Origin: Bermanella sp034112345
Lineage (GTDB): Bacteria > Pseudomonadota > Gammaproteobacteria > Pseudomonadales > Oceanobacteraceae
Length of the DNA stretch: 64,000 bases
NCBI GenBank assembly: GCA_034112345.1
Contig: JAWUVN010000065.1
Location: 28,809-92,808 of the forward strand
Reading direction: 5' to 3'
Under the pieces are notes generated by a model that worked only from the letters and a program-made list of their open reading frames with translations, ran no database searches and was not told the DNA's origin. The position numbers and the translations under genes are program-made. Positions 59,488 to 64,000 of the stretch are shown here, in pieces (the first letter of the stretch is position 1; the number at the start of each line of letters is the position of its first letter).

Positions 59488-60519
59488 TTAATTCTCTAAA
59501 ACAATTTTACCAATCATGGTGCCAGCTTCAATAATTGAATGAGCCTTAATTAAATTAGCTGCATTTATGTTGCCTAGGTTTTGCGTCATGGTTGTTTTTA
59601 TTTTTCCATTGTCTAGTAGCTCAGCTACCTTATTTAAAATATGATGTTGCTTGATCATATCTTCTGTTTCAAAGCGTGCACGGGTAAACATTAGCTCCCA
59701 ATGCAAGCTGACACTTTTCATTTTTAGTCCTTGAATATTTAATTGGGTGGTGGGGTCATCAATTAAACAAATTTTTCCTTGGGGTTTTATTATTTCGATG
59801 TAGTCATCAAAATGCTGAGATGTATGTGTCAGGCTGGCAATGTGGCTTACTTGTTCAATACCGATGATTTTCAGCTGAGCTTGAATGCCACCATCTTTTG
59901 GTGAATGACTAATAATATGGTCAGCCCCCATTTCTTTGCACCATTCTTGGCTTTCTGTTCGGCTAGCGGTGGCAATCACGGTGGCTTCAGGGCAAAGGGC
60001 TTTTGCCAGTTGAATCATAATGCTGCCAACACCACCAGCTGCCCCTACAATTAAAATAATGGGTGCTGCTAGGTTGTAATGATCTTTATAATCTACGTGC
60101 AAGCGATCAAATAACATTTCGTAAGCGGTTATGGCGGTTAATGGCAGGGCAGCAGCAGATGCTTTATCTATATTTTTTGGTGCAAAGCCAACAATGCGTT
60201 CATCAACTAATTGATATTCAGCATTAGAGCCGCTGCGTGCGACATCACCCGCATAGAATACGGTGTCACCCACCTTAAATAGACTGGTTTTATCCCCAAT
60301 TGCCTGCACGGTACCTACGGCATCAAATCCAAGAACCTTTGCTTCACCTTGCTCTGGCAGTGCTCTTAAGCGCACTTTGCTATCAATAGGATTCACACTG
60401 ATGGCGTCAATTTTAACCAGTAAATCGCGGCCTGTTGCAGTAGGTGTTTCTAATGTGGTTTCAAATAATGCGTTGTTTTGATCAATGGGCAAGCTGTGGT
60501 TAAAGACGATGGCTTTCAT
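59488..60519 (-). CDS. Zinc-type alcohol dehydrogenase family / quinone oxidoreductase-like protein
   Basis: A 343-residue MDR-superfamily protein. The catalytic domain has AISVNPIDSKVR near 39-50 and VLGFDAVGTV near 62-71; the nucleotide-binding domain has LIVGAAGGVGSIMIQLAK near 155-172. It lacks the Cys/His zinc ligands of classical alcohol dehydrogenase, so it is probably a zinc-free NADPH reductase of the TIGR02817 group. The substrate is unknown. It is a single gene, divergent from bioA. Confidence 0.85.
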   Translation of the reverse strand: MKAIVFNHSLPIDQNNALFETTLETPTATGRDLLVKIDAISVNPIDSKVRLRALPEQGEAKVLGFDAVGTVQAIGDKTSLFKVGDTVFYAGDVARSGSNAEYQLVDERIVGFAPKNIDKASAAALPLTAITAYEMLFDRLHVDYKDHYNLAAPIILIVGAAGGVGSIMIQLAKALCPEATVIATASRTESQEWCKEMGADHIISHSPKDGGIQAQLKIIGIEQVSHIASLTHTSQHFDDYIEIIKPQGKICLIDDPTTQLNIQGLKMKSVSLHWELMFTRARFETEDMIKQHHILNKVAELLDNGKIKTTMTQNLGNINAANLIKAHSIIEAGTMIGKIVLEN

Positions 60520-60630
60520 ATATCACGGACCATTTGGGTTGTAGTGAGTAGAATTACTTTTTATTGTACTGGTATCCCTGCCACAAGGCGATAAAATGAC
60601 CCTAAGTTTAGTTTATATTGAGATAGCATT

Positions 60631-61932
60631 GTGACCACACTGTCTGCTGAGAAAATATCAGAGTTAGATCAAAAGCATGTATGGCATCCATATTCGTCAT
60701 TCACGTCACCGTTACTGCCATTCCCGGTAGAAAGCACCAATGGTGTACGTATAAAGCTAAAAGATGGCCGAGAGTTGATTGATGGTATGGCATCTTGGTG
60801 GTCGGCAGTACATGGCTATGGCCACCCAAAATTAAAAGAAGCCGCGCATAAACAAATAGATACAATGAGTCATGTTATGTTTGGTGGGTTAACTCATGAA
60901 CCAGCCGTGACCCTATGTGAAAAATTGGTAAGGCTTGCCCCTGATGGATTGAATAAAGTATTCATTAGCGACAGTGGCTCGGTTGCCGTTGAAGTGGCCA
61001 TTAAAATGGCTTTCCAGTATTGGATTAGCCAAGGCCAAGCAAGTAAGAATAAATTATTAACGGTTAAGAATGGCTACCATGGGGATACATTTGCCACCAT
61101 GGCAGTGTGCGATCCTGTAAACGGTATGCATCATATGTTTGAACAGGTGCTTGATCAGCACATATTTGTTGAAGCGCCGCAACCGTCTATTCACAGTCAA
61201 ATGACATCTGAATTTAAAGAATCGCATATACAAGCTTTAAAAGACAAGCTGACCAATGATCATCAATCTATTGCTGCTTTGATTCTTGAGCCCATTGTTC
61301 AAGGGGCGGGGGGAATGCGTTTTTATCACCCTGATTATCTAAAGCGTGCCCGAGAATTATGTGATGAATTTAATGTGTTATTAATCGCTGATGAAATAGC
61401 AACTGGCTTTGGTAGAACCGGAAAAATGTTTGCGTGTGATCATGCCAATATTAGCCCTGATATTTTATGCGTAGGTAAAGCGCTGACAGGCGGTTTTATG
61501 AGTTTGGCTGCCACCTTATGTACTGAAAAAGTGGCCAAAGGTATTTGTGACGGTGAAGCCGGTGTATTTATGCATGGCCCAACGTTTATGGCGAATCCAT
61601 TAGCGTGCTCAGTGGCCAATGCCAGTTTAGATATTTTAATGACAGGTGAGTGGAAGCAACAAATTACCCGTATCGAAGCGGGATTAGAAAAAGGCTTTGC
61701 TCCAGCGAAAGACTTACCCCAAGTGGCTGATGTTCGGGTACTGGGTGGTATCGGAGTGATTGAATTAAAAGAGCCAGTACACATGTCAACCGTGCAACCC
61801 ATGTTTGTAGAAGAGGGAGTATGGGTCAGACCATTTGGTAAAAATGTTTATGTGTTGCCCCCGTATGTAATCAGCGATGAAGATTTAGCATTCTTGTGTC
61901 AGGCAATGGTTAACGTGGTTAAAAAGCTGTAG
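60631..61932 (+). CDS. bioA: Adenosylmethionine-8-amino-7-oxononanoate aminotransferase
   Basis: PLP transaminase of biotin synthesis, 433 residues. WHPYSSF at 18-24 and GMASWWSAVHGYGHP at 52-66 are the BioA fingerprints, with PLP lysine Lys283 in VGKALTGG and Asp254 in IADEIATGFGR. The start GTG 60631 gives MTTLSAEKISELDQKHVWHP in two parts, the usual BioA N-terminus. bioA is separated from any bioBFCD genes here. A SpoU methyltransferase follows 54 bases later in the same direction. Confidence 0.95.
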   Translation: MTTLSAEKISELDQKHVWHPYSSFTSPLLPFPVESTNGVRIKLKDGRELIDGMASWWSAVHGYGHPKLKEAAHKQIDTMSHVMFGGLTHEPAVTLCEKLVRLAPDGLNKVFISDSGSVAVEVAIKMAFQYWISQGQASKNKLLTVKNGYHGDTFATMAVCDPVNGMHHMFEQVLDQHIFVEAPQPSIHSQMTSEFKESHIQALKDKLTNDHQSIAALILEPIVQGAGGMRFYHPDYLKRARELCDEFNVLLIADEIATGFGRTGKMFACDHANISPDILCVGKALTGGFMSLAATLCTEKVAKGICDGEAGVFMHGPTFMANPLACSVANASLDILMTGEWKQQITRIEAGLEKGFAPAKDLPQVADVRVLGGIGVIELKEPVHMSTVQPMFVEEGVWVRPFGKNVYVLPPYVISDEDLAFLCQAMVNVVKKL

Positions 61933-61986
61933 GTTTTCGAAAATTAATTCATCGGAATAATAGCCAGTAAAAGTATTAGGATAAAA

Positions 61987-62520
61987 ATGAAAAATAATCA
62001 GGTTAGCATTGGTTTAATTAACCCTAAAGATGCACAAAATGTTGGGTCGGTTTTACGAGCAATAGGTTGCTATCAGGCAAATGATGTTTACTTTACAGGT
62101 AGTCGTTACGAGCACGCGCTTAAACATAATACTGATACTCATAATGTGGCGAGAAGCTCTTTGATTTCGAAAGTGGAGTCTATGACAGAAGCGCGTGAGC
62201 TGCACATGCCAAAGAATACTAAGATTGTATGTGTTGAATTAGTAGAAGGCGCTATACCTTTGCCTGAGTTTGAGCATCCTGAAAATGCGCTTTATGTCTT
62301 CGGTCCAGAAGATGGAAACCTAAAACAAAGCATTGTAAATCAAGCCGATGAGGTGGTTTATATTCCTACCGTAGGTTGTATGAATTTGGCAGCCACTGTG
62401 AATGTCCTATTGTACGATCGACTGGCTAAAACGAAAAATGTAGAAGCATCTGATGAGCTAATTCGAGGCAGTCGGGATAACAATAATCATTTAATAGTAA
62501 AGGCGATTCAACCTAGATAA
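61987..62520 (+). CDS. SpoU/TrmH-family RNA methyltransferase
   Basis: A 177-residue S-adenosylmethionine-dependent 2'-O-methyltransferase with a knotted SPOUT fold. Motif 1 is NVGSVLRAIG near 17-26, motif 2 ALYVFGPEDGNL near 98-109 and motif 3 MNLAATVNVLLYD near 132-144. It lacks an N-terminal extension, as in small TrmL-like members, but the target nucleotide is unknown. It follows bioA by 54 bases and may share its transcript. A paired hairpin structure follows the stop. Confidence 0.9.
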   Translation: MKNNQVSIGLINPKDAQNVGSVLRAIGCYQANDVYFTGSRYEHALKHNTDTHNVARSSLISKVESMTEARELHMPKNTKIVCVELVEGAIPLPEFEHPENALYVFGPEDGNLKQSIVNQADEVVYIPTVGCMNLAATVNVLLYDRLAKTKNVEASDELIRGSRDNNNHLIVKAIQPR

Positions 62521-62543
62521 TTTCTAAATATTGAAACTAATTT

Positions 62544-62594
62544 GAACGTGACTTGCGATCATCACGTTCTATTTTCTGTGTTTAGGTGATCGCA
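62544..62594 (+). other. Hairpin with downstream loop complement (possible H-type pseudoknot / terminator)
   Basis: GAACGTGA at 62544-62551 pairs with TCACGTTC at 62562-62569, a likely bidirectional terminator stem. Its loop contains TGCGATCA (62554-62561), whose exact complement TGATCGCA is at 62587-62594. Stem one of 8 bp, stem two of 8 bp, loops of 2, 0 and 17 bases are H-type pseudoknot geometry. It lies in the gap between convergent genes. Confidence 0.55.
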
Positions 62595-62604
62595 GATCAA
62601 ATAA

Positions 62605-63093
62605 TTAATTACTTGCGTAAACAGATTCAACGACTGATAAGTGTTCTAGTACTTCTTCAATTTCATGTGCGGCTTGCTTCCACTCAGACTCTGATTTGAT
62701 GCCGTTATGTGCCATGGCTTGTACAGTAGCAGGGTGAACTAGAAGATCTTTTGCGTGGTAGCAAGAACCATCTTTAAGAGCTGGAAGCTTCCCGTCAGCA
62801 TGATAGCCACTTTCAATTTCTTCAATGGGTAAGGTTGCAATGTGATTGGCCACATTTAGCAGAGCTGACAAATATTCGTCGCACTGTGGCAGTGTACTAA
62901 TGCTCTTAATAACAATCGCTTTGCTGGTGTTTACTAATACTTTTGCATTTTCCTCAAGATTGTTAGTATTTTTATCCTGTAATTGTTTGAAAAGCGTAAG
63001 GGCTTTATTTCTATAATCTTGAAAGTCTGTTATTTCAGCCGAAACATTAACTGATAATAGAATAGCAATTAATGTGAATATCGAGGTTTTCAT
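62605..63093 (-). CDS. Small exported protein of unknown function
   Basis: A 162-residue exported protein with a signal peptide (1-19, ending VSA). The mature protein is mostly helical and has two cysteines (in LPQCDEYL and GSCYHAKDLL) that could form a disulfide in the periplasm. No family is recognised with certainty. It ends just beyond a hairpin shared with the SpoU gene, which converges on it. Codon use resembles the neighbours. Confidence 0.65.
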   Translation of the reverse strand: MKTSIFTLIAILLSVNVSAEITDFQDYRNKALTLFKQLQDKNTNNLEENAKVLVNTSKAIVIKSISTLPQCDEYLSALLNVANHIATLPIEEIESGYHADGKLPALKDGSCYHAKDLLVHPATVQAMAHNGIKSESEWKQAAHEIEEVLEHLSVVESVYASN

Positions 63094-63211
63094 CTTTTTT
63101 CCTTCTGAGTATTAGTCGTAAGGTATGCGTTCAATTTGAACCGATGGTATCTAAATATGACTGTTAATGCAATTAATTCTCATTTAGTTTTGAAATGGGG
63201 GGTTGTATGCG

Positions 63212-63247
63212 AAAAAACCGTAAAGAGCGGTGTGCGCTTTACGGTTT
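63212..63247 (-). terminator. Terminator of the CurA-like reductase
   Basis: AAACCGTAAAG at 63215-63225 and CTTTACGGTTT at 63237-63247 pair over 11 bp; read leftward, the run of As at 63212-63217 becomes a U-tail. It begins 24 bases after the gene's stop. Confidence 0.85.
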
Positions 63248-63270
63248 AATGTGAGACGTGGCGATTCTAT

Positions 63271-64000
63271 TTAAAGCTTAACAACCAATTTACCGTTATT
63301 GCCCCCTGTAAATAACAGGTCCAATCCTTCCATTGCACTTTCGAGTCCATTGATTACATGGGCACGGTATTTAACCTTGCCTTGCATGACATAAGGGGCG
63401 AGTTTGCCCATTAACGCAGGTACTTCGCCAAAATGGTCCGGCATGGCAAAACCTTGTACCGAGATACGTTTTTTAATTAGCGGCATCCAGTTGGGACCTG
63501 GGCGAGGATTGGCTGATTGGTAATCGGCAATCATACCGCACACAACTATGCGTCCGTGAGCGTTCATGCGTTCAAAAATCAACTCTTGAATTGGGCCGCC
63601 AGTGTTTTCAAAAAAAACGTCAATTCCATCAGGTGTTAAAGTCGCGAGCTGACCTCTAAGATCGTCTGACTTGTAATTAATCGCACCATCAAATCCTAGC
63701 TCGTTAACAATCCAGTCTGCCTTTTCATCGCTGCCCACAACGCCGATAACATTAAGCCCGTCAGCTTTGGCCAATTGACCAACAATTGAGCCTACCGATC
63801 CGGCAGCGCCTGTCACAATTAATGTCTCACCAGACTGGGGTTTACCAATGCCATACAGGCCTTGCGTGGCTGTGAGACCCGGTAAAGCTAATACACAAAG
63901 GGCTGTAAGTGCATCTACGCCTGGTTGAAGCTTGTTGAATCCCTTACCATTGCTAACAATATATTCAGCCCAGCCTGTCATGCCCATGACTAAATCACCA
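63271..64000 (-). CDS. CurA-like NADP-dependent MDR oxidoreductase (partial)
   Basis: The C-terminal 243 or so residues of a zinc-free medium-chain reductase; the open frame continues through 64000 (GDLVMGMTGWAEY), so its N-terminus is outside. LPGLTATQGLYGIGKPQ and VTGAAGSVGSIVGQLAK carry the NADPH-binding signature, and YQSANPRPGPNWM and FFENTGG are conserved in the curcumin/2-alkenal reductase (CurA/YncB) family. The usual activity is reduction of alpha,beta-unsaturated carbonyls. It ends with a good terminator. Confidence 0.88.
   Translation of the reverse strand, partial: GDLVMGMTGWAEYIVSNGKGFNKLQPGVDALTALCVLALPGLTATQGLYGIGKPQSGETLIVTGAAGSVGSIVGQLAKADGLNVIGVVGSDEKADWIVNELGFDGAINYKSDDLRGQLATLTPDGIDVFFENTGGPIQELIFERMNAHGRIVVCGMIADYQSANPRPGPNWMPLIKKRISVQGFAMPDHFGEVPALMGKLAPYVMQGKVKYRAHVINGLESAMEGLDLLFTGGNNGKLVVKL

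Noticed and set aside
1..64000. tRNA, rRNA, CRISPR arrays, toxin-antitoxin or restriction systems
   Set aside because: I looked for tRNA-like ends, regularly spaced repeats and pairs of small overlapping genes of this kind and found none that hold up by eye; a covariance-model scan would be decisive.

Overview
The window looks like a chromosomal segment of a marine, AT-leaning gammaproteobacterium, probably of the Oceanospirillales / hydrocarbonoclastic type (Oleispira, Bermanella, Thalassolituus and relatives). This is inference from gene content: a Pseudomonas-like nadK - phosphatase - rhomboid - yeaC - DUF2797 - pepN block, a DUF1329 / YCF48 / RND-exporter trio, dispersed fatty-acid beta-oxidation genes, and many chemotaxis and c-di-GMP proteins. 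I see no rRNA, tRNA, CRISPR array, intact insertion sequence or prophage. Nearly all the DNA is ordinary core and accessory chromosome with short intergenic gaps.

Layout. 1-7.8 kb: the end of an outer-membrane-like protein, a DUF1853 gene divergent from nadK, then a co-directional housekeeping run to pepN. 7.9-13.0 kb: DUF1329 lipid-transport-like protein, YCF48-type beta-propeller and an RND/MMPL permease, closed by a strong terminator. 13.1-25.7 kb: pseudouridine synthase, FadI-like thiolase, YtoQ, DUF1461, DgkA, a response regulator-CheC-PAS mini-operon, an Ada-like DNA repair protein, PlsC, a long-chain-type acyl-CoA dehydrogenase, FadH and an orphan flagellin-like gene. 25.8-31.6 kb: a MASE2-GAF hybrid histidine kinase, a molybdopterin oxidoreductase and an HSD10-like short-chain dehydrogenase. 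31.9-35.4 kb: the divergent metR/metE pair. 35.6-44.1 kb: two ABC exporters, an FMN riboswitch driving a type II lumazine synthase, a RecQ-family helicase and a RIO-like kinase. 44.2-54.6 kb: an NMT1-GGDEF-EAL fusion, two DUF1456 paralogues, small conserved proteins, a ZIP transporter, a flavin reductase pseudogene, MarC, Mn-type pyrophosphatase and a lipoprotein. 54.7-64 kb: a MocR regulator divergent from an EamA transporter, a chemoreceptor with a C-terminal sensor, a zinc-type oxidoreductase, BioA, a SpoU methyltransferase, a small exported protein and a truncated CurA-like reductase.

How the genes fit together. Lipid handling recurs: the DUF1329-YCF48-RND trio is a plausible envelope lipid or hydrophobe export system, and thiolase, acyl-CoA dehydrogenase, dienoyl-CoA reductase, the HSD10-like SDR and PlsC cover fatty-acid breakdown and phospholipid synthesis. 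Signalling is the second theme (response regulator/CheC/PAS, hybrid kinase, EAL protein, chemoreceptor, flagellin-like protein). Regulation is visible in the FMN riboswitch, the MetR and MocR divergent control regions and many intrinsic terminators.

The most useful non-routine observations are: a flavin reductase pseudogene readable across a frameshift and a stop codon; the riboswitch plus RibH2-type lumazine synthase; a substrate-binding-domain c-di-GMP phosphodiesterase; a possible H-type pseudoknot after the SpoU gene; an orphan terminator that could end a small RNA; and several near-perfect palindromes. I did not find a clear undescribed multi-gene defence or mobile system.
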